This document shows positions 9,138 through 17,831 of a stretch of 64,000 nt of DNA, piece after piece. Under the pieces are notes generated by a model. That model did not search any database. It saw only the letters and a list, made by a program, of their open reading frames with translations, and was not told the origin of the DNA. The stretch covers positions 72,917-136,916 of the forward strand of contig JAHHQN010000004.1 of NCBI GenBank assembly GCA_020026375.1, in the 5' to 3' direction. The stretch comes from Alistipes sp. Its GTDB lineage: Bacteria > Bacteroidota > Bacteroidia > Bacteroidales > Rikenellaceae. The stretch's first letter is position 1, and each line of letters starts with the position of its first letter. A program made the position numbers and the translations under genes.

Positions 9138-9599
9138 CTATTTCAGAGCCTCGATGATTTGCTGGTAGTGGTTCTTGGTGTCCACCTTTGTGATGATCTT
9201 TTCGATACGTCCTTCCGTGTCGATGATGAAGGTGGTACGCAGGATACCCATGTATTTTCTGCTGCACATTGTTTTTTCGCCCCACACGCCGTAGGCCTCG
9301 GCCACCGAGTGGTCGGTGTCGGCCAGCAGCGTGAAGTTCAGTTCATGCTTGGCGCAGAAGTTCTGGTGCGACTTCTCCGTATTGGGACTCACGCCGATGA
9401 TTCTGAAGCCCATCTCCTGAAGTTGTGCCTTGCCGTCGCGGAGGCTCTTGGCTTCGAGCGTGCAGCCCGGTGTATTGTCCTTGGGATAGAAATAGAGAAT
9501 GGTGCGCTGCCCTTTCAAATCGGCAAGTGTCAGAGGCTGACCGTCTTGTGTTGTCGATTCGAAATCGGGAGCCAACTCCCCTTCCTGTAACTTTGTCAT
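9138..9599 (-). CDS. bcp: Thiol peroxidase, BCP/PrxQ-type peroxiredoxin
   Basis: Reduces peroxides through a peroxidatic cysteine. The thioredoxin-like fold carries the active-site YPKDNTPGC with C46 as peroxidatic cysteine. The usual resolving cysteine five residues downstream is absent (LEAKS). C81 lies 35 residues away, where the alpha-3 class of PrxQ enzymes places its resolving cysteine, and C111 is a third cysteine. At 153 aa it is full length. It heads the recA-rel group and is preceded by a putative promoter with a leader of about 125 nt. Confidence 0.95.
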   Translation of the reverse strand: MTKLQEGELAPDFESTTQDGQPLTLADLKGQRTILYFYPKDNTPGCTLEAKSLRDGKAQLQEMGFRIIGVSPNTEKSHQNFCAKHELNFTLLADTDHSVAEAYGVWGEKTMCSRKYMGILRTTFIIDTEGRIEKIITKVDTKNHYQQIIEALK

Positions 9600-9730
9600 A
9601 TCTTGTTGTATTTTTTGTCAAACATTGTCCGCTGCACCTTTCACGTGCGGTGGTTTGTGGTTGCCTGCTGCCGTATCGCCGGGCGGCACGGTTGCAGGTC
9701 GATGGAAATCCCTTTCCCGGAATTTACCTT

Positions 9731-9762
9731 CAAAGATAATAAAAATTTATTGGATTTTTAAA
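9731..9762 (-). promoter_or_regulatory. Putative promoter of bcp-recA-rel
   Basis: On the minus strand: TTTA (9762-9759), 20 nt, TATCTTTG (9738-9731). The -7 box is a full TAnnTTTG match. The implied leader of roughly 125 nt before bcp contains GC-rich repeats but no riboswitch that I recognise. Confidence 0.45.
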
Positions 9763-9790
9763 CCATATCCCCTACTTTTTTACGTAAAAA

Positions 9791-9997
9791 TTACATATAT
9801 GTCACCTCAATTTGTCTGTCCGACTCGGCATGGGAGGTATTCAGTTTACGATGACAACACGGACAGCGTATCGGCATTTCCGTTTCGATGTATTCTCCCT
9901 GCCCCGGTTGTGGAAGCTGCGCGTCGTGTTCGCAGAATACGTAGTGGTCGAACTGCGCTCCGCAGTATCGGCAGATGACGGTGTAAGATTTTCCCAT
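9791..9997 (-). CDS. Small zinc-ribbon-like protein, 68 aa
   Basis: No recognised family. Two CxxC pairs (C9-x2-C12 and C45-x2-C48) plus C22 and C47 suggest one structural zinc site. It has no membrane segment and is followed by nothing downstream on its strand before the bcp promoter. An imperfect 7-bp inverted repeat (CCACTGC/GCAGTGG, 10020-10042) separates it from the WYL gene but lacks a T-run. Reality of the gene is supported by the metal-ligand pattern; no gene occupies the opposite strand. Confidence 0.5.
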   Translation of the reverse strand: MGKSYTVICRYCGAQFDHYVFCEHDAQLPQPGQGEYIETEMPIRCPCCHRKLNTSHAESDRQIEVTYM

Positions 9998-10063
9998 GAT
10001 AGTCGTGTTTTAAGGTTATCCACTGCAAAGGAACGGCAGTGGAGTGACAACTTGTGACACAGA

Positions 10064-10963
10064 CTAACGATGGCTGAATTTTTCGAGGTAACGGGTGATG
10101 TAATCTTTCAATTCGGGGGATTCGATGATGCGTATGTCGTCGAGCAGACCGACCACGAAGCGGCCCACACCGGCCATTCCGGCCACTTGGGTATCGAGCA
10201 GCCACAGGTCGTGTCCGATGGAACGTATGTCCTTTTCGGCCTGGGGATACTCTTCGCAAAGGAGGTTGTAGGCCAGCAGACCCATTTCGAGCTTCACGGG
10301 GTAATGTACCTCGCCGTGCATTCTGAAGGCGTCGATGAATCCCTCCTTGTGGGCCTCCCTGAACTGCCAGTCGTCGTCGGTGACCTCCACCGACGAGATG
10401 CGTGTAGTCTTGAACAGTTTGCAGACGCCGTCCTGAGGGTCGTAACACCACACCTGCACATAGTTGGTCGTGAAGGCGAAGGGTTCCACCCTTCTGTCGC
10501 GTGTTCCGCCGCCGTGGGCCGACTGATAGCCGCACAACACGGCCTGCTTTTCGGCTTCGATGGCTTCAATCAGACGGTGGACATTCGAGGCGTTCTTTCC
10601 TCTCACGACGGTGTTGGCCAGCGTCTTGTTGTCGTAGACCGAGTAGAGTTTGCGCTTGAGATTCTGCTTGAGCAGATTGGTGTCGTCAATGTTCTCGATG
10701 GCACGTTTCAGTATCACGGCCTCCTCCTCGGTGAAGTGAACCAGCTGTGAGATGTCTTTGAAATGAGGGGATTCCTTGTCCAGACGTATGCAGTCGCCCG
10801 ACTTCTTGATGACGAAGCCGGCCTCGCGGAAGGTGTCGATATAGCGGTAGACGGTGCGTCGCGACATGTCGAGCCGCTCGGCCAGTTGGTCCACGTTGTA
10901 GGTGGTGTTGGCCGTCAGCATCTTCATCAGACGCAGGAGTCTCTCTAATTTGGGTTGGTCCAT
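10064..10963 (-). CDS. HTH-WYL domain transcriptional regulator
   Basis: 299 aa from the chosen ATG; the frame stays open further upstream to 11086, but that part overlaps the dnaA terminator and is not protein-like. Residues about 5-60 form a DeoR-like winged helix (VDQLAERLDMSRRTVYRYIDTFREAGFVI within it). Residues about 130-290 contain a WYL domain, a ligand-sensing module known in regulators of DNA damage, phage defence and metabolism, then a WCX-like C-terminal part. It has no linked target gene. It lies between dnaA and the small zinc-ribbon gene on the same strand. Confidence 0.88.
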   Translation of the reverse strand: MDQPKLERLLRLMKMLTANTTYNVDQLAERLDMSRRTVYRYIDTFREAGFVIKKSGDCIRLDKESPHFKDISQLVHFTEEEAVILKRAIENIDDTNLLKQNLKRKLYSVYDNKTLANTVVRGKNASNVHRLIEAIEAEKQAVLCGYQSAHGGGTRDRRVEPFAFTTNYVQVWCYDPQDGVCKLFKTTRISSVEVTDDDWQFREAHKEGFIDAFRMHGEVHYPVKLEMGLLAYNLLCEEYPQAEKDIRSIGHDLWLLDTQVAGMAGVGRFVVGLLDDIRIIESPELKDYITRYLEKFSHR

Positions 10964-11054
10964 AGTGCTTTGTTGTGAGGGAGCGGTGTGTGAAAATCTG
11001 ATTTTCGGAATGGTTCCACCCTGCCGCGTTCCATGTCGTGCAAATATACGCAAA

Positions 11055-11083
11055 AAAGGTTGTGATTCCGCATCACAACCTTT
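11055..11083 (-). terminator. Terminator of dnaA
   Basis: AAAGGTTGTGAT (11055-11066) and ATCACAACCTTT (11072-11083), a perfect 12-bp stem with a 5-nt loop. On the minus strand it lies 21 nt after the dnaA stop and is followed by TTTGCG, giving six T in a row with the stem end. Confidence 0.9.
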
Positions 11084-11104
11084 CAATTCTCCCTCTCTGT
11101 CGTT

Positions 11105-12520
11105 CTATTTCGACATGACGAGTTTTTCGATTTCCTCCACCGTGTGGCGGAAATTCTTGTCCGTTTCAATCAGATTGCTCACCGCCTTGCACGAGTGCAG
11201 TACCGTGGCGTGGTTTCTGCCGCCGATGGCCGCACCGATGGAGGTCAGCGGCGATTTGGTATGCTGCTTGGCCAGATACATGGCTACCTGACGGGCCTGC
11301 GCCACTTCGCGTGTGCGTTCCGAGGAGTTCAGGCGCGCCAAATCCACATTGAGGTAGTCGCATACCACCTCGATGATGTTCTCGATGGTGATCTCCTTCT
11401 GTGTAATCTGCACATAGATTTTCAGTACCTCCTTGACCAGTGACTTGGTGATTCTGCGTCCCAGATAGGCTGCATGGGCCTTCAGTGAGGTGAGCGCACC
11501 CTCAATCTCTCGCACGTTGGCCGAGATGTTGTCGGCCAGATAGAGCGTAACATCGTCATTGAGCTGTATGCCCAACTTCTGTGCCTTGGCGCGGATAATC
11601 TTCACCTTGGTTTCGTGGTCGGGAATGTTGATGGGTGTCGACAATCCCCACTTGAATCGGGTGAGCAGTCGCTGCTCGATATCCTTCAACTCCACGGGCG
11701 GCTTGTCGGAGGTCAGCACCAACTGTTTGCCCGACAACTGCAAGTGGTTGAAGATGTTGAAGAAGGCGTTCTGGGTACCGGTCTTGCCCGTCAGCTCCTG
11801 AATATCGTCGATAATCAGCACGTCTATCATCTGGTAGAAGTGAATGAAATCGGGAATTTCTCCGTTTTTGTAGGCTGTCTGGAACTGCGCCTGAAACTTG
11901 TTCATCGACACATACAATACCTGCAGTTCGGGGTGGCGTTCCCTGACTTCGTGACCGATGGCCTGCACGATATGCGTCTTTCCCAAACCCGAATTACCAT
12001 ATATATAGAGGGGGTTGAACGGGTTGTTACCGGGCGAAACGGCCACCGACATACCCGCCGAACGTGCCAGACGGTTGCAATCACCCTCGATGAAGGTCGA
12101 GAAGGTGAGTGCCGAGTTCAGCTGCGGGTCGATAATCATCTTCTTCAGGCCGGGAATAACAAACGGGTTCTTGATGTTTGCCGTGTTGGTCTGTGTGTTG
12201 AAGCGCGAAATCGCCGCTGTTTCTGCATTGGAAGAGGCCGTCGTATTGGTGGTCACCGTGGCACGGGGTACGGCATAGTGCAGACGGGTCTCCTGTCCAT
12301 AGAACTGGGTGATGATCGGTCGCAGAACCGGAATGTAGTTCTTCTCAATCTGTCGGACATAGCTGGCATTGGGGACTCTCAAACGCAGGGTCGTGCCATC
12401 AAATTCAAGAGGTTCAATGGGTTGAAACCACTTCTCAAACTCTTCGGAGCTGGTCTGTGTTTTGATGCGTTCAAGGCAATGCTGCCATATCTCATTGTAT
12501 GACTGAGAGTTTGTTAACAT
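11105..12520 (-). CDS. dnaA: Chromosomal replication initiator DnaA
   Basis: Binds DnaA boxes and opens the origin. Domain I (1-80) has the WFQPIEP helix, domain II is a Thr/Asn-rich linker (about 88-118), and domain III carries Walker A GNSGLGKTH (175-183) and Walker B VLIIDDIQEL. Domain IV ends with the DnaA signature (SIGAAIGGRNHATVLH). At 471 aa it is full length. Unlike many bacteria, dnaN is not adjacent; its neighbours are a WYL regulator and a divergent phosphohexomutase. Its putative promoter overlaps a DnaA box. Confidence 0.98.
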   Translation of the reverse strand: MLTNSQSYNEIWQHCLERIKTQTSSEEFEKWFQPIEPLEFDGTTLRLRVPNASYVRQIEKNYIPVLRPIITQFYGQETRLHYAVPRATVTTNTTASSNAETAAISRFNTQTNTANIKNPFVIPGLKKMIIDPQLNSALTFSTFIEGDCNRLARSAGMSVAVSPGNNPFNPLYIYGNSGLGKTHIVQAIGHEVRERHPELQVLYVSMNKFQAQFQTAYKNGEIPDFIHFYQMIDVLIIDDIQELTGKTGTQNAFFNIFNHLQLSGKQLVLTSDKPPVELKDIEQRLLTRFKWGLSTPINIPDHETKVKIIRAKAQKLGIQLNDDVTLYLADNISANVREIEGALTSLKAHAAYLGRRITKSLVKEVLKIYVQITQKEITIENIIEVVCDYLNVDLARLNSSERTREVAQARQVAMYLAKQHTKSPLTSIGAAIGGRNHATVLHSCKAVSNLIETDKNFRHTVEEIEKLVMSK

Positions 12521-12548
12521 ATCGGGGAAATCGCTTTTTATGACGGTG

Positions 12549-12563
12549 CAAAGTTGTGAATAA
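12549..12563 (-). promoter_or_regulatory. dnaA -7 element overlapped by a DnaA box
   Basis: On the minus strand, CAACTTTG (12556-12549) matches TAnnTTTG with one mismatch. TTATTCACA (12563-12555) is a full match to TTATNCACA and overlaps it by two bases. This suggests autorepression by DnaA. A second one-mismatch box (TTATTAACA) lies near 12630. Confidence 0.5.
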
Positions 12564-12890
12564 TTTTGTTAAAAAAACGCTCTGGGAGATGTTGTTAATC
12601 TCCTATTTTTTTATATGGAATGGCGAAGTTATTAACAATCTTGTGCAGAGTCGCGTCGGCGGAAGGAGTGTCGGGTGTGTGAAAACCCTCGATTTTTGTT
12701 CTCCGAAGCTTGTTATTCGATGGGGCTGCGCCGGGTGCCAACCTCCGGGATTGTGTCTGAAAAATGCACCTCCCCTCTCGCGCGGGAGCGAAATATCGGA
12801 GTGTGGCGAAAATCCGACTGCAAGTATAATCAAAATCTATGATTTATGGAAATATTATCGGCCAATGAAACGAATTTTTAACTCTTTGGT
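12564..12890. other. Divergent intergenic region dnaA / phosphohexomutase
   Basis: 457 nt separate the two start codons. Apart from the DnaA box and the two promoters I see no gene. There is no cluster of DnaA boxes of the kind that marks oriC, so I do not call an origin here. Confidence 0.5.
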
Positions 12891-12922
12891 CTTGAAAATA
12901 TGGTTTTAATTCTGTATATTTG
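12891..12922 (+). promoter_or_regulatory. Promoter of the phosphohexomutase gene
   Basis: CTTG (12891-12894), 20 nt, TATATTTG (12915-12922); the start codon lies 55 nt downstream in an AT-rich leader. Confidence 0.6.
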
Positions 12923-12977
12923 CGTATAGATATTGAGAAACTATTAAATTTAAATAATATTAAAACGTAAAAGAATT

Positions 12978-14720
12978 ATGGCAAACGAAGTTGATCAGAT
13001 GGTCTTGAGCAAAGCTCAGTCCTGGCTCGACGGTAACTACGACGAGGAGACAAAGAAGCAGGTGAAATACCTCATGGAGAACGACCCCAAGGAGTTGGTC
13101 GAGAGTTTCTATAAGGACCTGGAGTTCGGTACTGGCGGTCTGCGCGGTATCATGGGCGTGGGGTCCAACCGTATGAACATCTACACCGTGGGTGCTGCCA
13201 CCCAGGGTCTGTCGAACTACCTCAAGAAGAGTTTTGAGGGTCAGGAGGTGCGTGTTGCCGTGGCTCATGACAGCCGTAACAACTCGCGCCGTTTTGCCGA
13301 AGATGTAGCCGACATCTTCGCCTCGAACGGTTTCACCGTATTCCTGTTCGATGCCCTGCGCCCCACTCCCGAGTTGAGTTTCGCCATTCGTGAGCTGAAC
13401 TGCCAGTCGGGTGTCGTTGTCACCGCATCGCACAACCCCAAGGAGTACAACGGTTATAAGGCCTACTGGACCGACGGTGCACAGGTGACCGCCCCCCACG
13501 ACAAGAACATCATTGCCGAGGTGGCCAAGATTACCAACGTCGACATGGTACAGCGCGGCAAGAACAAGGAGAACATCACCATTCTCGACGAGAAGTTCGA
13601 CGAGATTTATCTGGAGCGTATCCACGCCCTCTCGCTCTCGCCCGACTGTGTGAAGAAGCACCACGACATGAAGATTGTCTACTCGCCCATGCACGGTGCC
13701 GGTGTACGTCTGGTTCCCGCTTCGCTCAAGAAGTTCGGCTTTACCAACGTCATCATGGTTCCCGAGCAGTCGGTTGTCGACGGCAACTTCCCCACTGTCG
13801 AGTCCCCCAACCCCGAGGAGCGCAAGACCATGGCCATGGCTATCGAGCTGGGTGCCAAGGAGGGTGCCGACCTTGTGATGGCTACCGACCCCGACTCCGA
13901 CCGTATCGGTCTGGCTCTTCGCAACAAGAAGGGCGAATATGTGCTGTTGAACGGTAACCAGACACTGGCCCTGCTGTTGAGCTATCAGCTGACCCGTTGG
14001 GCAGAACTGGGCAAACTCGACGGCAAGCAGTATGTGGTGAAGACCATCGTAACCTCACAGATGGCCAATACCGTGGCAGAACACTTCGGCGTGAAGTGCT
14101 ACGACTGTCTGACCGGTTTCAAGTATATCGCCAAGATTATCCGCGAGAACGAGGGCAAGACCCAGTACATCGGTGGCGGTGAGGAGTCGTTCGGCTACCT
14201 GGCAGGCGACTATGTACGCGACAAGGACGCCGTTTCGGCCTGCTCGATGGCCGCCGAGGCTGCCGCATGGGCTTTGGATACCATGGGCCTCACCCTCTAT
14301 GAGTGGTTGCAGCAGTTGTATGTGAAGTACGGCTTCTTCCTGGAGGGGCTGGTTCCCGTTGTCCGCAAGGGCAAGGAGGGTGCCGAGCTGATTCAGAAGA
14401 TGATGGTCGATTTCCGTGCCAATCCTCCCAAGACCATTGTTGGTTCGAAGGTGGTGAAGATTAACGACTTCCAGTCGCTTGAGCAGCTCGATGTGCTGAC
14501 TGGCGAGAAGACCCCCATCGAGCAGGACAGCAGCAATGTGCTGCAGTGGTTCACCGAGGACGGCACCACCGTTTCGGTACGTCCCTCGGGTACGGAGCCC
14601 AAGATCAAGTTCTACTTCGGTGTGAAGGGCGAGTTGAAGTCTGTGGAGGACTACGACAAAGTACATGCCGAGTTGGCCGAGAAGATTGAGGCCATCAAGA
14701 AGGATTTGAACCTGCTCTAA
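12978..14720 (+). CDS. Phosphoglucomutase/phosphomannomutase family enzyme
   Basis: Interconverts hexose 1- and 6-phosphates in the cytosol, feeding glycogen and sugar-nucleotide synthesis. All four alpha-D-phosphohexomutase landmarks are present: catalytic serine S151 in TASHNPKEYNGYK, the metal loop DPDSDR, the sugar-specificity loop GGEESFGYLAGDYVRDKDA and the phosphate-binding loop RPSGTEPKIKFYF. At 580 aa it belongs to the larger PGM2-like subgroup common in Bacteroidetes. GEESFG favours glucose over mannose, but the exact specificity is inference. It is monocistronic with its own promoter and a strong terminator. Confidence 0.95.
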   Translation: MANEVDQMVLSKAQSWLDGNYDEETKKQVKYLMENDPKELVESFYKDLEFGTGGLRGIMGVGSNRMNIYTVGAATQGLSNYLKKSFEGQEVRVAVAHDSRNNSRRFAEDVADIFASNGFTVFLFDALRPTPELSFAIRELNCQSGVVVTASHNPKEYNGYKAYWTDGAQVTAPHDKNIIAEVAKITNVDMVQRGKNKENITILDEKFDEIYLERIHALSLSPDCVKKHHDMKIVYSPMHGAGVRLVPASLKKFGFTNVIMVPEQSVVDGNFPTVESPNPEERKTMAMAIELGAKEGADLVMATDPDSDRIGLALRNKKGEYVLLNGNQTLALLLSYQLTRWAELGKLDGKQYVVKTIVTSQMANTVAEHFGVKCYDCLTGFKYIAKIIRENEGKTQYIGGGEESFGYLAGDYVRDKDAVSACSMAAEAAAWALDTMGLTLYEWLQQLYVKYGFFLEGLVPVVRKGKEGAELIQKMMVDFRANPPKTIVGSKVVKINDFQSLEQLDVLTGEKTPIEQDSSNVLQWFTEDGTTVSVRPSGTEPKIKFYFGVKGELKSVEDYDKVHAELAEKIEAIKKDLNLL

Positions 14721-14760
14721 TCCAGTGAAGGGGTATCGGACCGATACTCCCCGATAATAG

Positions 14761-14790
14761 AAAAGCCGCGAGAATTGTCTCGCGGCTTTT
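14761..14790. terminator. Bidirectional terminator between phosphohexomutase and menE
   Basis: AAAAGCCGCGAGA (14761-14773) and TCTCGCGGCTTTT (14778-14790), a perfect 13-bp stem with a 4-nt loop, then TT on the plus side and CTATT on the minus side. It serves both convergent transcripts. A second small hairpin (GTATCG/CGATAC near 14733-14747) precedes it. Confidence 0.93.
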
Positions 14791-14844
14791 TTCGTGTCTG
14801 TCCGTTGATGTGGTCTGCGGTGTCTGACAGAGAGCGGAATACGG

Positions 14845-15951
14845 TCAGTTCTTCTGCTCGGTGCAACACCCCTGCCGGCAGGCAAGCGCACGACAGGCCA
14901 CACGGTCGATTTTGCCGTTTCCGGTCAAAGGAATGTGGTCGGTTGTAATGATGTGCCTGGGACACCAATAAGGAGGTAACAACTTCTCCATCTGAGAGAG
15001 GAGCAGTTTGCAGTCGGAGGTGTCGGTGAGCAGCAGGGTGACGGCCTCCCCCAATTTCGCATCGGGAACGGCGGTAATGGCATAGGGGGTGCGAATGATG
15101 CTTTTCAGCAGTCGTTCCACCTCCTCGGTGTGGATTTTCACGCCGCCGCTGTTGATGACATTATCGCGGCGTCCCACAACGGAGAAACTGCCGTCGTGAC
15201 GGAGTCTTACGATGTCGTTGGTGTGCAGGGGGGATGGTGTCAGCGTGGGGGCATCGATAATCAATGCTCCGTCCGTGTCCTGTGAGAGGGTTATCCCTGC
15301 AAAAGGGGTGTAATAAGCGCTTTGTGCCTCACCGTTGAGCGGCCGCAGGGCGATGTGCGACAGGGTCTCGGTCATACCGTAGGTGGAAAATACCGAGCAG
15401 TGGAGCCCGCAGGTCATCTCCTGCAAGGTCTCGTCGACGGCCCCTCCTCCGATGATGACTTTCTCCGTGAGGTCGAGTTTCTGCCGCTCGTCGATGTTGT
15501 GCAGGGTGTTGTAGAGTTGCAGAGGAACCATTGCCACAAAGCTGATGTTCTCCTCCACGTCGGAAAACGGGTGTCCCGATGCGGGTCGCACGATGAGCCG
15601 CATGCCTGCGACCAACGACCTTACGACCATCATCATGGCACCGATATATTTCAGATTCATGCAGAGTAGAGCGGTGTCCTTTGCCCCCAAATCGAGATGT
15701 TCGCACGTCATGCGTGCACTCTCCACCATGCGTTGTTTGCTTACTTCCAATGCCTTGGGTCTGCCCGTCGAACCCGACGTGTGTACCGTGAGGGTATCCG
15801 AAGGCGAGAACCACGCGTAGAGGAAACGGTAGAGGTCGGCTTCGGCCGATGTGCCGTCACAGCCTCCGGCGGCATGTATCGCGGCTATGGCGGCCGCGTC
15901 TATGCGTCGGCCGCCGTAGTCGAGATATTGTTCGGCGAGGGTGAGTCTCAT
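14845..15951 (-). CDS. menE: o-Succinylbenzoate-CoA ligase
   Basis: Activates o-succinylbenzoate with ATP and CoA in menaquinone synthesis. The adenylate-forming P-loop is TSGSTGRPK (58-66); later motifs are STYGMTET, the ND..R region and the C-terminal GKIDR lysine. At 368 aa it is shorter than most MenE proteins, as is usual in Bacteroidetes, because the N-terminal part is reduced. The start overlaps the menC stop as ATGA; the open frame further upstream lies inside menC and is ignored. The C-terminus is Cys-rich, which is unusual. Last gene of the men operon. Confidence 0.93.
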   Translation of the reverse strand: MRLTLAEQYLDYGGRRIDAAAIAAIHAAGGCDGTSAEADLYRFLYAWFSPSDTLTVHTSGSTGRPKALEVSKQRMVESARMTCEHLDLGAKDTALLCMNLKYIGAMMMVVRSLVAGMRLIVRPASGHPFSDVEENISFVAMVPLQLYNTLHNIDERQKLDLTEKVIIGGGAVDETLQEMTCGLHCSVFSTYGMTETLSHIALRPLNGEAQSAYYTPFAGITLSQDTDGALIIDAPTLTPSPLHTNDIVRLRHDGSFSVVGRRDNVINSGGVKIHTEEVERLLKSIIRTPYAITAVPDAKLGEAVTLLLTDTSDCKLLLSQMEKLLPPYWCPRHIITTDHIPLTGNGKIDRVACRALACRQGCCTEQKN

Positions 15952-16976
15952 TGTTTGTCGAACCATAGGCAGTCTCCCGAAATTTTCAGCGGCAGGGCGA
16001 CATTGTCGGTGAACAGGGCGCCGGTACCCAGGCCCTGCGGCATGGTGTTGCCGAGTGTGGCACACCATTGGGCAATGGCATTGAGTCCGATGTTGGACTC
16101 CAGCGCGGAGGTAATCCACCAGCCTATGCCAGCCTTTTCGGCCTCCGCAATCCACTCCTGCGAGCCTTTGATACCTCCATGCAGCGAGGGTTTGAGAATG
16201 ATGTATTGGGGGCGGATATGCTCCAGCAGCCGATGTTTGTCTTCGGGGGTGTTGCACCCGATGAGCTCCTCGTCCAGTGCGATGGGGAGCGGTGTCGAGG
16301 CGGTCAGTCGTGCCATCACGTCCCATTGTCCTGCCTTGACGGGTTGCTCGATGGAGTGCAGCTCCAGCTCGGCGAGCCGTTGCAGTTTCGGCAGCGCATC
16401 GTCGGGTGAGAACGCACCGTTGGCATCGACGCGCAGTTCGATTTTCTCTTTCGGAAAGCGGCTGCGGATAAAGCGCAGCAGCGAAAGTTCCTTTTCGAAA
16501 TCTATGGCTCCGATTTTGAGTTTGATGCAGCGGAAGCCGCTCTCGATTTTCTCCGCTATGCGGTCGTACATCTCCTCATAGGAACCCATCCATATCAGAC
16601 CATTGATGCGAATCCCCTCGCGTCCCTGCGAAAAGGGGGTGTCCCACAGAGCAATGTCGCCCCTCTCGAAGTGGCGCAGTGCGGTCTCCAGTCCGAAGAG
16701 CATGGAGGGATAGTCGCGCAGCGCGTTGTAATTGATGACACCGCCCCTTTGCTCGAAGTCGTCGCACACGTTGCGCAGGATTTTTTCGTAGTCGGGCAGG
16801 TCGTCGCAACTCAGTTGTGGCAGCGGCGCGCACTCTCCCACCCCCTCGCGCCCGGGATAGTCGGGTGACGAGAGGTGGAGGTACCATATTTTGCGCGTCA
16901 GATACACACCGCGTGAAGTCCCTGCCGGTTGCTTGAAGTGCAACAGACGGGGTTCAATGTCTATCTTGCAATTCAT
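15948..16976 (-). CDS. menC: o-Succinylbenzoate synthase
   Basis: Dehydrates SHCHC to o-succinylbenzoate. Enolase-superfamily barrel with the complete catalytic set: K152-x-K154 (IKLKIG), metal ligands D184, E210 and D235 (VDANG, SIEQP, ALDEE) and K262 (ILKPS). At 342 aa it is normal length. The ATG at 16976 was chosen over a TTG six bases upstream. It follows menB by 27 nt and overlaps menE by 4 nt. Confidence 0.95.
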   Translation of the reverse strand: MNCKIDIEPRLLHFKQPAGTSRGVYLTRKIWYLHLSSPDYPGREGVGECAPLPQLSCDDLPDYEKILRNVCDDFEQRGGVINYNALRDYPSMLFGLETALRHFERGDIALWDTPFSQGREGIRINGLIWMGSYEEMYDRIAEKIESGFRCIKLKIGAIDFEKELSLLRFIRSRFPKEKIELRVDANGAFSPDDALPKLQRLAELELHSIEQPVKAGQWDVMARLTASTPLPIALDEELIGCNTPEDKHRLLEHIRPQYIILKPSLHGGIKGSQEWIAEAEKAGIGWWITSALESNIGLNAIAQWCATLGNTMPQGLGTGALFTDNVALPLKISGDCLWFDKQ

Positions 16977-17003
16977 TGTCAACGAGGTTTGACCACTGTT
17001 CCA

Positions 17004-17828
17004 TTAAGGGAACTTGGTGTACTGCTTGAAATTGGGTTTGCGCTTCTCGAGGAAGGCATTCTTGCCCTCCTGGGCCTCGTCGGTGAGGTAGTAGAGCAAG
17101 GTGGCATCGCCGGCCAGCTCCTGAATACCGGCCTGTCCGTCGAGTTCGGCATTGAGACCGGCCTTAATCATGCGCAGAGCCAGGGGGCTGAGCTGCATCA
17201 TCTCCTCGGCCCATGCCACATATTCGTCCTCGAGCTGGTCGAGGGGTACGACCTTGTTCACAAGACCCATGTCGAGGGCCTCCTGTGCATTGTATTTGCG
17301 GCAGAGGAACCAGATTTCGCGGGCCTTCTTCTGTCCGACCACGCGCGCCATGTACGATGCGCCGAATCCCGCATCGAAGCTGCCCACGCGCGGACCTGTC
17401 TGTCCGAAGATGGCGTTCTCCGAGGCGATGCTCAGGTCACAGACCACATGCAGCACATGACCTCCGCCGATGGCGAATCCGTTGACGGCGGCGATGACGG
17501 GTTTGGGGATACTGCGGATTTGCTTCTGCACATCGAGAACGCTCAGACGCGGAACACCGTCCTTGCCGATGTAGCCGCCGCGTCCCTTCACATTCTGGTC
17601 GCCGCCCGAGCAGAAGGCCTTGTCGCCGGCACCGGTGAGTACCACCACGTCGATATTTGCGTCCTCGCGACAGATGCGCAGTGCATCGCTCATTTCGGCG
17701 GTTGTGGTTGGGGTGAAGGCGTTGCGGTAACGCTCGCGGTTGATGGTGATACGGGCGATGCCGTTATAGTAATCAAAGAGGATATCTTCGTACTCCTTGA
17801 TTGTTGTCCATTCTCTTTTGGTTGCCAT
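17004..17828 (-). CDS. menB: 1,4-Dihydroxy-2-naphthoyl-CoA synthase
   Basis: Crotonase-fold enzyme that closes the naphthoquinone ring from o-succinylbenzoyl-CoA. The hallmark oxyanion/active-site stretch is CSGGDQNVKG (73-82); the second is AIGGGHVLHVVCD, and the C-terminal FLEKRKPNF is typical of MenB. At 274 aa it is full length. It lies 3 nt after menD, which implies co-transcription and likely coupled translation. Confidence 0.97.
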   Translation of the reverse strand: MATKREWTTIKEYEDILFDYYNGIARITINRERYRNAFTPTTTAEMSDALRICREDANIDVVVLTGAGDKAFCSGGDQNVKGRGGYIGKDGVPRLSVLDVQKQIRSIPKPVIAAVNGFAIGGGHVLHVVCDLSIASENAIFGQTGPRVGSFDAGFGASYMARVVGQKKAREIWFLCRKYNAQEALDMGLVNKVVPLDQLEDEYVAWAEEMMQLSPLALRMIKAGLNAELDGQAGIQELAGDATLLYYLTDEAQEGKNAFLEKRKPNFKQYTKFP

Positions 17829-17831
17829 AAT

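Noticed and set aside
10020..10042. CCACTGC/GCAGTGG inverted repeat between the WYL and zinc-ribbon genes
   Set aside because: Seven-bp stem without a T-run; not enough for a terminator call.
12564..12977. Possible replication origin next to dnaA
   Set aside because: Only one full DnaA box and one weak one, no AT-rich unwinding repeats, and neighbours other than dnaN. GC skew over the genome would be needed.
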